NCBI GenBank assembly: GCA_902806595.1
Contig: CADCXC010000038.1
Coordinates: forward strand, 4,340,001-4,404,000
Direction: 5' to 3'
From: Pyrenopolyporus hunteri
Lineage: Eukaryota > Ascomycota > Sordariomycetes > Xylariales > Hypoxylaceae
DNA length: 64,000 nucleotides
The translations under genes were made by a program, and so were the position numbers. Shown piece after piece: positions 23,376 to 36,392 of this stretch (within the stretch, counting starts at the first letter, position 1; each line of letters begins with the position of its first letter). The notes beneath the pieces were generated by a model. It was not told the origin of the DNA, searched no databases, and saw only the letters and a program-made list of their open reading frames with translations.

Positions 23376-25735
23376 ATGAACATAGGCGACCTAATCCCCC
23401 AGCTAGCGGGGCTATCGCCCAACCCGCCGAGCTCGCTGCCCATCGGTCTCGGCGGGCAGAACTTCACGCATTGCTGCCTGGTAGCCCTGAACGCCTCGCT
23501 AACCGTCACCAACAGCAGCACCAGCCCCCCCGACGGGAACCTCTCCTACGCGGCGACCTCGTTCGTGGCGCCGGGGACCTCGATCGGCGACCTCGAGGCC
23601 GCCATGGCCAACGACGAGTTCCCGTGCGGCGCGTCCTTCCACGGGGACCTGGGCGGGGCGCCCGTGGTGCGCGTGCCGTACGACTGGTGCGAGGCGCGGT
23701 GCCCCGGCTGGGAGATCTCCCACGCCAACGCCATGCAGCAGTGGATCGGCCCGCTGGTCCAGTTCATCGTGCCCAGCCTGGCCTTCTGCACCAACGTCCC
23801 GCGCACCCACAAGCTGGCCATCCCCGAGATCGTGTTCCGCGGCCAGCCGCGCACGCTCGTCGGGCTCCTGACGTACTGGATCCGCCTGCTGGGCGCGCTG
23901 GTCCTGATGACGCTGGACACGGTCGTTTGGCTGGCTATTTGCTTTGCGTTCGCGGGCCCGATGTTGCTGAGCGCGGTGTACGAGTACGCGCTTGATCGCA
24001 AGATTCTCGAGTTCATGGCCCCGCCGAACGGCAAGTCGCCGGATATGCCCGTGAAACTGAGAGCGCAGCTGCTGCTTGCTGTGGTAGTGGGGAATATCCG
24101 CATGGCTACGCTCGAGACGGACGAGTCCGAAGATGTCGGGCGACACGATAGTGCCATCTCTAGTGACCTGGAAGGCAAGCCGACTATGAGTCGAAGGACA
24201 AGTAAATTGGTGCATAATAGTATCTGGAAGAGGGTTATGGTCATGGTCGATGAGCATGAGGCGGCCAGGTTGTCTGGTCGACTTAACGAGGATGTTGTGT
24301 CGTTGTCTACCAAACTGAAGGCTCTTCTCAACTCCCAAGCGAGGTATGATCTGCTAGCTGGACTGGATTTCAAAGGCTGACTTCAGGGCTAGTTTCGGGT
24401 CGACGGTAGGGGCGCCCGTCCTGTTCTTCCTTGGCGGTTTCGTGTACACCGTTTTAGACGCCGATAACAACCTCGGCGACAACGATACTGCTCATGCGCT
24501 TGCGTTTGGCTTGTGTGAGTAACCGCTCTCGATCGTCGGTCCATTAGTTGCTGTGTGCCTGCTAATGGTGACCCGCAGGGTGGATGGTGATTCCGTATCT
24601 CGCTATAATTGTAGGTTCAAACATCCCGACTTGCTGCTTCCCCCTGCCCTAGCATTCAAGATGACTCTGAATGGAAGTATGACTATTGGAACTGGTGGGA
24701 CAGCAACCACTAATTTTATGTATTATAGTCGTGTGCAATGCTAGCATCCAGTAATCCTAGCACACTCGATAGCATCGTATACGACGGTGGCAACACCGCC
24801 CCAAAAGACGAGTATAGACCGAGTTCCTGGGCACAACAGTATGCCAGAGCCAAGACCTCTAGAGGTGTTGGTATTGTCCTAAGGCAATTCGAAGGCTACA
24901 ACCCGATAGAAACGGCTTTCGAGGGCCGATTCCGTACCGTCACGCTCTGGAAGCGCGGCCTCAACAAGCGCGAATGGGTTCAGGAGGCGATCAGCGAGTA
25001 CGCGGCCTCGTCTGAGTATCGAGGGACGAATAGAGTGGCTCCGGAAGAACTGCGCAAGCATCTTGCACTGAATCGGTTAGACTGCTTCTACGTCTTCATC
25101 GGGGCTCTGTTTGCAATCTTGGTGCCTTGCTGCCTCGCATTTATCACGTCGTATAATACGCCGCAGGCTGGGCTCTCCTGCCGTAGCCTGACGTACCTTA
25201 TCTATGCCATCAGCCAGGTGTGTGAGATGGCTATATGGACTTGCGCCGCGAGGTTACGAATCCAGTATGGCACGCGCTGGTCGGAGACCAACCCCATCGC
25301 GAAGAGGATATGCTGGTGGGGACAGGTATTCGTCGGATTCTTTTCAATATTCGCGGCTGTAGGTGGCACGTCCATGCAACTCGTGGGCGTTTACCGCAGC
25401 TGTGCTTGTAAGGTAAGTACATTATTCAGTACATTAATAATAACGCAAAAGCAGACGAGTGGTTTCCCCCAGGTACATAGGTGCTGAACTGACGTCGTGG
25501 AAAGGTACCGGTGAGGTATTGGCCTCGGCTGAGCGATCCGGACGCGTATATAGTGCTCAGTGACAACACTGCTGAAGACATAGAAGCTGCGCAGCGCTGG
25601 TGGACAGTTACTGGTAATACAGCCGTGGGTGTCGTCGGAATCGTGTGTGCGCTTGCGTGGTGGCATCAGAGGCGATTGCGGAAGAGGTTTCGAGACGAGG
25701 CGAACAAGCTAGACGATGGCCCTACAGAGAGTTAA
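23376..25735 (+). CDS. Fungal multi-pass membrane protein of unknown function
   Basis: Not a family I can name. The model is join(23376..24343, 24387..24514, 24579..24610, 24729..25412, 25505..25735), 680 aa. All junctions keep phase. The intron 24611-24728 uses a GTAGGT donor. The N-terminal ~120 residues are Ser/Thr/Asn-rich with several NXS/T sites and paired Cys, suggesting a non-cytoplasmic domain. Hydrophobic segments follow at about residues 168-205, 325-345, 366-378, 485-510, 520-540 and 570-595, and near the C-terminus (about 645-665), ending in a basic tail. A cytoplasmic-looking Ser/Arg-rich loop lies around residues 245-285. A Ser-Cys pair and Asn-Pro-containing stretch follows the third intron. 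It may belong to a large sordariomycete family of uncharacterised membrane proteins; no transporter signature was seen. Splicing of the 32-base exon 3 is the least certain point. Confidence 0.7.
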
Positions 25736-26190
25736 CCAATAGCGTAACCCTTAGTATGTTAATATTTGAATGAATTCGATGCGTTATGACTATTTCGAAA
25801 CAATTTATGCATGTTGATATACTTTGTTGATCACCCCTTGAACCTCGAACGGTCCATCGATGCGAAGGGCTGATATGGTACGAATAAATTCGCATATGAT
25901 CTCTATATGTATAAAGCGCAAGTGTTCCGCAAACACTGCTTTGATAAACCCTGCGACGATGAGTGCGGGTGTGAACCCTTGATCATTCGCATCAAATAAA
26001 CGCCCCTTCTATATCGCCAACTTACAAATAGCAAATTATCGGGATAGACTTCTGCGCGCTGCTTGAATAAATAATACAACCCGTTTGCCGGTGCGATTCT
26101 CTTTGGACTCCGTGGCAAATACAGCAAAACTCCGAGAAGGGTATCAAACTTTTCGAACCGCTAACGCCAGTTCCGAAAAAGCTCCCAAAT
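25736..26190. other. Convergent intergenic region
   Basis: About 455 AT-rich bases between the 3' ends of the membrane protein gene and the CwfJ-like gene. No gene or notable repeat was seen. Confidence 0.6.
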
Positions 26191-27950
26191 CTATGCAATA
26201 GTAAAATCCCAGGGCTTAAAAGCCTCTTTAAACTTTTCGACGTCCTGTGTTTCCTCCGTGATGGACTGAACAACGTCTTGCCAATAAAGTCGATCTTCTA
26301 GTCCGAGGAGCTTTGCCAGAACCCGGCGGCCGAACTGGAGATCGAAGCGCATGCTGCTATCCAGACGCATTACCAACTCCTTGCTTTGGATTCCGGTGTC
26401 GCTATCGTCGGACCAAATCCAGAGTCGAAAGAAATCAGATGTCTCGTCGATACCGGACTCCAACGCCGTCTCTTCAAAAGGCGGAAATTCGCGATTCTCG
26501 GCCTCTACCTTGAAGCCAGCTTCGACGAGGCCCTTTCGAATAAGATCGGAAGGCATGGGAATGAATTGCCAATGAAGATGAATACCGGATTGGCGACTGA
26601 TTTCAAAAGTCACCGCGCCTAACTTGAACTTTGACTGTGTTGCGACCATAGCCTGCATCGACTCTTTGAAACGCGTCATCTCTTGGTAAGTCTTATCGGC
26701 GTCGTTGCCCATTGAGCGCATTGTAGGCTCGTGAGGAAGAGGTATGATGAGTTGATGGCCAGGGAAGGACAGGCCTGACGAAGCAAATGTCTCGGAACTG
26801 GGTAACGGTCCCTTGGCCGTAGTGACGTACGATTCATCCCCTATGCAACAGATCATATGGGTGTCAACGTCCGTGTTACTGAGACAGAAAAAGCATTGAT
26901 CGGGCCCCGGAGGCGGGGGTCGGTCTCTTCGACGACGGGTGCGACGACCACCGTCGCGATCATAATCGTTCGAACGGTAATTACCATGGCTATCGGTAGG
27001 GGCCGGTCGCTTCCTCGGGTTTGTCCTGGGAAGGAAAGGGGAAATCGTACTCCCAGGGGGTATCGAAGAAGGCGATTCCCCAGGGACGAGATTGAACGCG
27101 TACATAGCCTTCGCTTTTGCCGCATTGCCAAAGGGGGCGAGTGAGATAAATCGCGTTATTAATTTCTGATCGGAGTCTGGGCTACTTGGCGGATGGAAGA
27201 AAGGTTCTCGCTCATAGAAGAAGTCGGCAGGCGACGTCGAGAAGTGATAGCGTGGCTTGAGAGTAGCACATAGATCGGCTATCTCGTCGGTGCTTGCAAT
27301 GGCGCTTTGCTCCTCGGGTGTTAAAGTCTTGCTCGAGCCTGTCCATACCCTTGACGGCCAGCATGTTGTAAGCAGGATGTCAGCCGTATTAGCGCCGCGT
27401 AATATTTTGGCGTCGTCGGCGGTATGTAGAGGAAGATGCTGTTCCTTGGACTGGCCGCCGACTATCGTCTTATCGAGGACGCCGCCTAATGCGACGATTC
27501 GGATCCCGTCTGAAGTTTTGGTAACGCTTCGCTTGCCGAGAAAGTGTAGATTTTCGCAAACCTAAGCATGGGGGTTTGGTTAGTCTTATTAGGCGCATGA
27601 GGCCCCACGACCAGGAAGGAAGAGCTGGCAACGTACATCTTCGCCTTTCTCAACGCGCTCAATTACTCGCTCGGGTAACGGATTTGTGCCGACGGTGAAG
27701 TAGGTTGTGAGTGGTACGGGAATTTCGTCTTTGAGAAGTCGCGAGATCGTATCGTCGTCCTGGTCGACGCTGAAGAGGTTGCCTGTGACGATGGCGAAGG
27801 AAAAGTTCTGTTTTTGATGTAAAGTCGCGAGCTTCTGGAAGACGGATTCTAGCTTGCCGTTGACGCTGCCTAGGACAATGCTGCGATATCTTAGTTAGAT
27901 GCTAAGTCGTAAGAGTCTATAGCATAGCTTGCTTACATTTTAGCTGCCAT
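26191..27950 (-). CDS. DRN1: CwfJ / CWF19-like protein (Drn1 type)
   Basis: Homologue of yeast Drn1 and human CWF19L1, a spliceosome-associated protein that works with the debranching enzyme Dbr1 in intron lariat turnover. The model is complement(join(26191..27561, 27637..27880, 27937..27950)), 542 aa. Exon 1 is only 14 coding bases and starts at the ATG in MAAKI; introns are 75 and 56 bases. Residues 1-250 resemble the Dbr1-like metallophosphoesterase N-domain (GSVNGKLESVF, VTGNLFS, VALGGV). A basic, Arg-rich linker follows (about residues 265-295). The CwfJ C-terminal HIT-like domain then begins with Cys-x2-Cys (CFFCLSN). It carries the HxHxQ-like motif IHLHWQFIP at His414/His416. The second CwfJ C-terminal domain ends with the KPWDFT motif. 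The protein lies head-to-head with UTP20 across about 400 bases. Assignment to the family is firm; Drn1 orthology is likely. Confidence 0.9.
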
Positions 27951-28349
27951 GTTGGCCTAGGGAGTTGGTTAAGGTGGGCAAGCTGGATGAAGCTATCTGA
28001 ATCGCGAACTGCGATTGGCTTGTTGTTAGCTGCGACGAGTGCGAGAATGATGTTGAAAGATTCGAAGAATGATTTCAATGTTCAAGGTACCTGAGTACCT
28101 TTTGAGTAGAGCTAGGATAAGGTATATCGATAAGCTTATCGGCTATCTTATCTCGTTATCGCGAGGTCCTAGCGCCTTTTGTAGAAAAAAAAAGTTCAAA
28201 GTCGCGGAATGCTTTCGCGATACAATTTACTGTGGGGCAAGAGTAGGAAACTTAGAAGGTTACAACTTCAAGAGCTGCGAGCCGCAAGCCGCAAGCCGCA
28301 AGCAGGACTTTCCCTTTTCTTTCAACAGCCGGGGAAATAAGCAGGCAAG
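27951..28349. promoter_or_regulatory. Shared divergent promoter region CwfJ-like / UTP20
   Basis: 399 bases separate the two start codons, so both promoters and 5' UTRs must fit here. Visible features are a GATA-rich stretch (28110-28170, repeated TATCGATAAG-like elements on both strands) and short CGCAAGC repeats (28279-28302). Exact binding sites cannot be assigned by eye. Confidence 0.6.
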
Positions 28350-31300
28350 ATGCGCTCAACGCAGTCAGGACGTATCGTGAAGTCCCGAAAGGGAAATGGA
28401 GGGGGATCTCACACGAAAAAGCACCGATGGGAGTCTTTCACGACTAAGATCTCCAAGCTTCATTCCCTCGATCCTCTCCGAAGAGTACGACGGCACGACC
28501 TCGAAGTCGAAGATCTCGAAGCTACGACCTCATATTTCCGAAATGGCATGGGAAAATGGGCAGATATCAATATATCCAAGGCATTTACTTCTTTCCGACG
28601 CGATGTTCGGCCCTTTTGCGACAGTCTGCCACAAATCCTTCATTTTCAGGACAAGATCATGGAGCTGCTGGCCCAGTATATTTCGATGCACGATGCAGAG
28701 TCGCAGGAGCCTTTGCTTGATCTACTTACTGCTTTGGCGCATGACCTCGGAACCCGCTTCGAGAAACATTACCCGACTGCTTTATCCCTGATCACAGGAA
28801 TCGCAAGCCGATCTCAAGATGCCGCCGTCATTGAATGGACATTTGGCTGCTTAGCCTTTCTTTTCAAATATCTGTCGAAGCTTTTGGTCCCGGACATACG
28901 CCCGACGTTTGACGTCCTCGCGCCGTTACTCGGAAAAGCTCGGAATCCTCCGCATATTGCTCGATTTGCAGCCGAAGCGTTGAGTTTTCTCGTTAAGAAA
29001 GCTGCCGCTCCGGCGCATCGAGGAAAGGCTTTGCCTCTGCTTATTGAGCATGCAAAGCTAGACCTCGAAGGCACCAGAGATAGTCGGCAGTTCGGACTCT
29101 ATCATCATGGACTCATGACCATGTTTGCTGAGGCTATTAAAGGCCAGGGGTATACTATTCATACGAACGGACCTGAAATCATCAAGGCACTGATTGCATC
29201 TGTCCCTAATACTGAATATATTTCTTCGGATCCTATAACATGGGCCGACCTCGTCTGTGGTGTACTCGTCAGCATTGTCCATCACACAACGGCCGATACG
29301 TTCCGGCCTATCCCGGAGCTCATAGCCGAAATGATGACCGGGGATGAGGAACGTGCTACGTTTCCATTACGGAACTGCCTGTATGTCAGAATTCTAGGGA
29401 CCATCTCTGGTGTTCGAAAGGGAAGTCGGATAATAGACTGGCCAATGATCCTCAAGTGCCAGTTAGAGTCTTTAAAAGCTCTCTCAAAGGCCCCCAATGA
29501 CCTTGAGAGCGTTAACCCCTCTGCTATATGGCAACAGCTTATGGTCAATATAGCTATCGTGTGGCAGCAGGCCACAATGGACTCTATCATTCCATTTATC
29601 ACCGATTTCACGGGTGTCATGACCCGGGAGCCTCTAATGAGATGGTTCATACCATTCTGTTCCTACTTCTCCGAACTCGATTCTACCAGATTTCGCAGTC
29701 TTCTGTTCAAGCAATTCCAAAGGTAAGGCAGCCCAAATTGTTCAGAATGATCGGTAATTAACGAGGAGTATAGATTTGTTGTGACGCATTGGTCCGAGGG
29801 CTCTAATGAGGAGATGCTCTGTGTCTTTCTACCCCGGATGGTAGAATCCCACGCGCTGCCTTCGCCTACGGAAACAGACAGCTTTGCCTTGCCACAGTCT
29901 TGGCAAGATCAGATTGTCACCAAATTCGAACGATTAGAAATCTCTCCCTTCCCAGAGCAGGGTAATTCGTCTGGATATGATAAAGACCCTAAGACATGGC
30001 GCGACAAATGCCTACCAAAATATTCAGCCCTCCTTCGTGTTCTTGAGGCAACGACGGTCCGGCCTTCTACGAACGGCCCTATCGCAGAGCTGTTACTGAG
30101 AAAACTTAAGCTTGCCTTGAAGCCCTCTCAATCTCTAGCGAGTGAAGAAGCGCATTTTATCGTTAGCCAAGGATTTTCGGCATATTTGCGAATGAGTAAA
30201 GCGGCCGGACAGATTGATGACTCTCTTGAACCTTTGCTTAAAGCAGCTACCCCGCGATATCGACGACTCACTGGGTTTCTGGAAGCTATGATTCTTTATC
30301 AAGACCGACTCAATCACAAGAGAAGCCCCCTATCTCAAAGTGGGAGCAATTCCGGTTGCGAAGGTGATGAAGACCCGTTCATGAAGAGCCTCATTGATAA
30401 TCTGTCTAGCCCCTCACACCAACACCGGCTGGTGTCTTTACAGCTACTTAGCCGTCTCGACACGGCTTCCGACGAGCTCGACTCGCTGGCGACCATGATC
30501 CAAATCGAGGAAACGCCACTTGAGTTGCAAAATATTCGGCTTGTCTCCGTACACATTCGGAAGCTGGCCGCAAATTATCCTCAACTTAGCATGGGCTCGT
30601 GGCTCCGAAAAGCAATCCCTACGTTTCTTTTCGGTCAGATGACAGTGCGTCTGACCCCGGTTTGGGATTCTGCAGTGGAGGCGCTGCAACAGATTAGCGA
30701 AGCGAAGTCTGGTGAGGACGTCATATGCGAAATTGCGTTCGATTGGATGGATGTCCCATCTAAAAGGCGAGAAGGTCCACCAACGGAGATTGCCGCTTCA
30801 TCGAATAATGGCGTTACGGACTTCGAATGTTGGAACCTGACCAGCTTCCATAGGCGGGCGGAAGAGGCAGAGCATGTGCTTAAATGCTCTTCGGAAATCA
30901 TGCTGGAGAACTTTGAGGGCGGTCAGAGTTTGGTTCCCGCAACACCACCTAACGCAAGGTCTCAAGCTCTTAAAGTCTTCTCAGCTGCGCCTAATATAGC
31001 GGAAAGAAAATCGCGCAGATTAGTTCCGTACTTACTATCATGGACGAGGGACGTGGACGAACAGGTCGACAACGAAACCGAGTCCCCCGACCCCAATCCA
31101 GGAGGTTCTTGGTCCCTTTTCGACAAAAAGACTCTGTTAGGGGTATTTGCACAATTCACCAACCCTAAGGTATTATATCAGAGCCAGCAAGTTTATGACG
31201 TACTTCTAGGCCTGCTTGCCAATGGCGACGTGGATATTCAGAAGTCCGCTCTCAAGGCTATCTTGGCTTGGAAGCAAGAAGGCGTCAAACCGTACCAAGA

Positions 31301-34300
31301 GAATCTCGAGTTTCTTCTCGACGAAGCCAGGTTTAAGAATGAGCTTACCGTATTATTCCAAGGCGATCATCAAATCCAGCCGGAATACCGCTCGGAAATT
31401 ATGCCCGTACTACTTAGGCTACTCTACGGGAGGACGATCTCCAAGAAAGGTGCAGCAAGCGGTCGTCATGGTCTTCATGCTACCAGACTTGCAGTCTTGA
31501 GGCAACTTAGTGTTGAGGATATGGGACAATTCCTTGACATTGCTCTAGGGGATCTTGGTGGGGTTAGGGTCATCCAGGACACGCACTTGCGCGAAGACCT
31601 TTTCGGTCACGAAATTCTAACTTTGCGAAAGCAAGTCGGGTTTCTTAATATGATGGAAGCCATGATCAATGAGATGGGCACCGACGTCCTTTCATTTACC
31701 GATAAGATTCTCAACGCGGTACTTTACTGTCTTGTACTATCCTCACGAAGGCTAAACCAGAGCAGTGAGGATATAGAAGACGACCAACCTACGCAAGCCT
31801 CCTTGCTCCGAGTTGTTAGGAGCACATCTTTGAAGTGTTTGATCTCACTCCTCCGAAATGCGCCTGGTTTCGACTGGACTCCCTATAAGGATATATTCAT
31901 CAAAGAAATCGTCAGTCCGCGTCTAGAGAAGCTTCCGATCGAAACCACCCAAGGCGTATCGGGTTCTCTTCAATTCCTTGCAACATTATCACAACTTCCG
32001 AAGACTGCTTTATTTCTTTCCGTGGACAAGCGGATCGTCGGAAAGTTAATGGAATGCTTGAAACTTGACAAGACTAAGGATGAGGTTAAAATATTTGTGT
32101 TAGGCATTATCCGCAGCCTGATTGACCTTTCCCAGCAACCAGCCATGCAGTCTGAGTTTAATGAGCTAATCCAAGAGGAAATACTAGACCCCAATGTTAA
32201 TAGTATCTTAGAAAGCATTGGAGTGGTCCTGAAGTCTCAAGGGGATGTCGGCAGGGATCTACTCATGGCCTGCGTTGAGTCAGTGGTAGAATTATCTCCA
32301 ATCATACAGAAGTCAGATCATATCACAGAACTCGTCGATATCTCGGTTTCCCTTCTCAACCAGCCTTCACGACGCGTTAATCCTAAGGCTAAGGGACTGG
32401 TCCTTTCTATGCTTGAAAATTTCATCAAACTAGCGGGAGCTGATCTTCACACGGAGCTGAGAGATCGAATCTATTCGACAATCGCATCCCTCTTTGGCTT
32501 TTTTAGGGACCGAGTTAACCGACGAGCGTTATCAAGCGTCCTAGCAGTTTTATACCGGGACGACCCACTACTCCTTGAATTGTCAACGCTTTGCGCGGAT
32601 CTTAATTCCTATGATAGCGGCCGCGTCGACGAACCGGACTATGAGAAACGACTAGCGGCCTTCAATGCCATCTTACGGCCAAGAGATATACCTTTCACAC
32701 CACGAGATTGGGAGCCGTTAGTATATAATATGACATTTTATATCAAACACGATGAAGAGTACGGCATCCTGTCTGCCAACTCCGCCGATGGTCTGTGCAA
32801 ATTCATAGAAGCCGCCGCTAGCTCGAAGGGCGAGGAACAGGCCAGGTTCCACGACATGCTCTCAAACATTTTGATGCCGGCTCTATACTCCAATGCGCGG
32901 GAACCGTCAGAAACTGTGAGGAGAGAGACCGTAAAGGTATTTGGGTTTTTGGTGTCGCAGATGCCTTCATGGGCCCCGGTTGCAGACCTTGTGGTGATCA
33001 ACCCTGAACCAGATGAGAACGACCCGGATCCGAGCTTCTTTAACAATATTCTCAGTCCTGCGACAGCAAGACAGATGCGAGCGCTCCAACTATTATCTAA
33101 GGCCAGCCATCATACGCCTTTGAATAGCAAAAATCTGACCCATTTCTTCGTGCCTCTCCTCGAGCATTTTATTTTCAACAAGGAGGAAGGCAGCGATGAT
33201 CATGGTGTAGGCGCTCAAGCAGCAACGACAATCGCTGATATTGCTTCGTCTCTTGAGTGGCCGCAATATCGTGCTGTACTACGCAGATACATCAGCTACA
33301 TCGAGTCGAAACCTGAACTCCAGAAACAGTTAATCAGACTTCTCGGAAAATTCGTGGATGCTCTCGCTGCTGCGGCCCTCGAAAAGAACCGAGATGTGAT
33401 GGACATTGATTCCACGGACGTCGTGGAGCCGTCGAGGAAATGTAAATTGGCGACTACAATGCCTGCAGACGAGAAGCTAGACGAGGATGTTTTGACCAAT
33501 ATCCTGCCCCCTCTCCTAGAATACATCCATGAGAAGGACGAAACCACGGTTAGCTCTCGCGTCCCTATCGGTATCATCATCGTGAAAATTCTGAAGGTTC
33601 TCCCGAACGAGTCGCTCAGTCAGAAACTTCCCGGAGTTCTCACGGATATTTGCCATATTCTGCGAAGTAAGGCCTGGGAGTCTAGAGAAATGGCGCGGGC
33701 TACGCTCGCAACGATGACATCGCTCCTGGGACCGCCTTACTTTGGATTTGTCCTCAATGAACTTAGAGGCGCTCTCACAAAGGGGTATCAGCTCCACGTT
33801 CTGTCTTATACGATGCATACGATATTGGTCCATACTACCCCTCAATTCAGACCCGGAGACCTTGACTATTGCCTCGACAAAATCGTTAGCGTCATAATGG
33901 ACGACATATTTGGCGTTGTAGGTCAAGAAAAAGACGCGGAAGAATACGTAAGTAAGATGAAAGAAGTGAAGAGTAGCAAAAGTCAAGACTCGATGGAGCT
34001 CATTGCGCGAACCGCTTCTATTAATCACCTAGTTGATCTTGTTCGGCCTCTTCAATCGCTCCTACTTGAGAAGCTTGACCTCAGAATGGTGCGAAAGATC
34101 GACGACTTGTTGTCTAGGATTGCCTCTGGGCTTTTGGGTAATTCATCAGCGGGTAGCCGAGACACTCTAGTGTTTTGCTACGAGGTCATCCAGCAAGTAT
34201 ATGAAAGCGAAAAGCCACAATCGGAACCAAGGCTAGACCCAAAGCTTAGACGCTATCTCATCCAAAAGGGTGCCAATAAAAGCGGCGATCGCAGCACAAC

Positions 34301-36392
34301 CAGCAAATACACATATAAGCTGGTTAGGTTCGCCGTTGATATTCTGCGGTCTGTGCTGAAAAAACACGATAATATTCGTAACGCGGCCAACATCACCGGC
34401 TTTATACCGATTCTTGGCGATGCCCTCGTGGGAGGCGAGGAAGAAGTTAAGATAGCGACTTTCAAGCTTCTAACTGTCCTCGTCAAGGTCCCATTCAAGA
34501 CTGACGACGCTACAAAGCTTTATAAAGTAGCATCAAAGGAGGCCTCGAAATGCATATCGGCGTCTACCTCAACCGCCACGGACCTTGCACAAAGTGCTCT
34601 CAAACTCATGTCCGTCATCATCAGAGACCGCAGAGACGTTATTGTTAAGGATGCAGCCGTTGATATGCTCCTCGCGAAAGTTAAGGATGATTTAACAGAG
34701 CCTCTTTATCGCCACGTCACATTCAACTTCTTGCGATCCATTCTCGAGAGGAAAATTGAAACTGCTACTGTGTACGATACGCTTGACTACGTTGGTGGTA
34801 TCATGATCACCAACGACGACAAGGATACGCGGGACTTGGCCCGGGGTGCCTTCTTCCAGTTCCTCCGGGAATATCCTCAGAAGAAAAATAGATGGACTAA
34901 GCAACTTAGCTTCATCGTGGCCAACCTGAAATATGAGAGGAAAGGCGGTCGGCTCTCGGTAATGGAAATTGTGCATCTCCTATTGATGAAATCCGCAGAT
35001 GACTTCGTTCAGGAGATTGCAACAACATGTTTCATTCCGTTAATCTTCGTCCTAGTCAATGATGACAGCGAGGAATGTCGCCTGGCAGCTGGCGCATTGA
35101 TCAAGCAGATCTTCCAGAAAGCGGATAAGGAACGGTCCTCGAAATTCCTGTCGCTTATGCGATCTTGGATGGGGCAAGATGATAATTCTTCGGTGCTGCA
35201 ACTGGCAATCAAGGCGTTTGCGCTTTACTTTGAAGCTAGAGAGCCTGCATCCAGAGACCGGAAAGATGTGGAACTCTTGCTTGAGACGGCAGCCAACATC
35301 TTGGGCAACTATTCGACTTTTGCAGGGGATTCCGATTTGATCAACACTATTTTACAGACTCTACCGGTCCTTATTGATAAGCATCGAGCAATAGCCTTGG
35401 CACATGGGGGACTTTGGCAATCTATTCCGAAACCGCTTTCACATCCAGATCATGCTGTCAAACTCTCTAGCGTGCGATTGCTGGGAATCTATCTCAGCGA
35501 TTTCTACGAGAACCACGCAAATACCGCTGGTACTAAGGTTGTTCCTGGGTCATACGGCCTTCAGTTACACCCGGATATGGTCGGACAGTTGACGCTTTAT
35601 GCTGTAGGCGTCCTTAGTCCCGCGACTCTAAGGAGGTGGAAAAAGAGAATACAAAAGAAAGCTGGTGTCACATCTTTCAATATAGACAATGACGCCGTAT
35701 TCCCTACCGGGGAATCATTGGATCTAGAAGGCCCTCTGGTTGAAGAAGTTGGACGGCTTATCCTGCTCCTGAGCAAGTTCCTAGATGCTGGGTCCCCGGA
35801 TACCGAATCTCCCGAGTCTGACGCGAACGGCTCTGAAGATGAGGGCGAGGAGGAATGGGGCGGGATCGACGCGGAGGAGGAGGATACCCATAATGTTAAT
35901 CTCCATACATTATTCGTCTGGCTCTCGGAGATCCTCGTCGAAGAGACACCGCCAACAGCGAGTGCGATCGAGCCTAAAACCACCGCGTTAGAGATATTAT
36001 CTAATCTCGCTTCGACGCGGCCTGAGACAGCCCTACGGCCTTCCCTCAACATCCTCCTCACGTCGCTGCACCATCTAACCGACCCCTCGATCCCAACGCC
36101 TTTCTCCACCGACAGCGTCTTCACGCTGAAGTACGAAGCGCTGAAGGGGAAAGCCAGCGAAACGATGGACGTCCTCCAGAAGAAGTTCGGCACCGCCGAG
36201 TACAGCAAGGAACTCCTCGCTGTGCGCGAGCGCGCCAGGCGCCGCCGCGAGAATAGGTCCAGGAAGAGGAAGATCGAGGCCGTCACGCAGCCCGAGCGCT
36301 TCGGGAAGTGGAAGAAGGGCCGCCTCGAAAAGAAGGTCAAGCGTAGGAAGGAGAAGGGTCTGCAGCATCGGAACCGGAGGAGGGAGTATTGA
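28350..36392 (+). CDS. UTP20: U3 snoRNP / SSU processome protein Utp20
   Basis: Giant HEAT/ARM-repeat component of the small-subunit processome needed for 18S rRNA cleavages in the nucleolus (human DRIM). The model is join(28350..29722, 29774..36392), 2663 aa. The single 51-base intron (GTAAGG...TATAG) joins ...FKQFQ and RFVVTHWSEG in phase. Yeast Utp20 is about 2,490 aa, so the length fits a full fungal copy. The N-terminus is basic (KSRKGNGGGSHTKKHRW). The bulk is predicted alpha-helical repeats, including the DRIM region. An acidic patch lies near residues 2470-2490 (EDEGEEEWGG), and the C-terminal 60 residues are strongly basic with several Arg/Lys clusters, a nucleolar signal. This is the largest gene in the window. 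No broken frame was seen. Confidence 0.95.

Noticed and set aside
23499..24373. Two long minus-strand open frames over the membrane protein gene
   Set aside because: They overlap exon 1 of a splice-consistent plus-strand gene; the composition is Arg/His-rich and random-looking.
35597..36340. 247-codon minus-strand frame
   Set aside because: Antisense to the basic C-terminus of UTP20.
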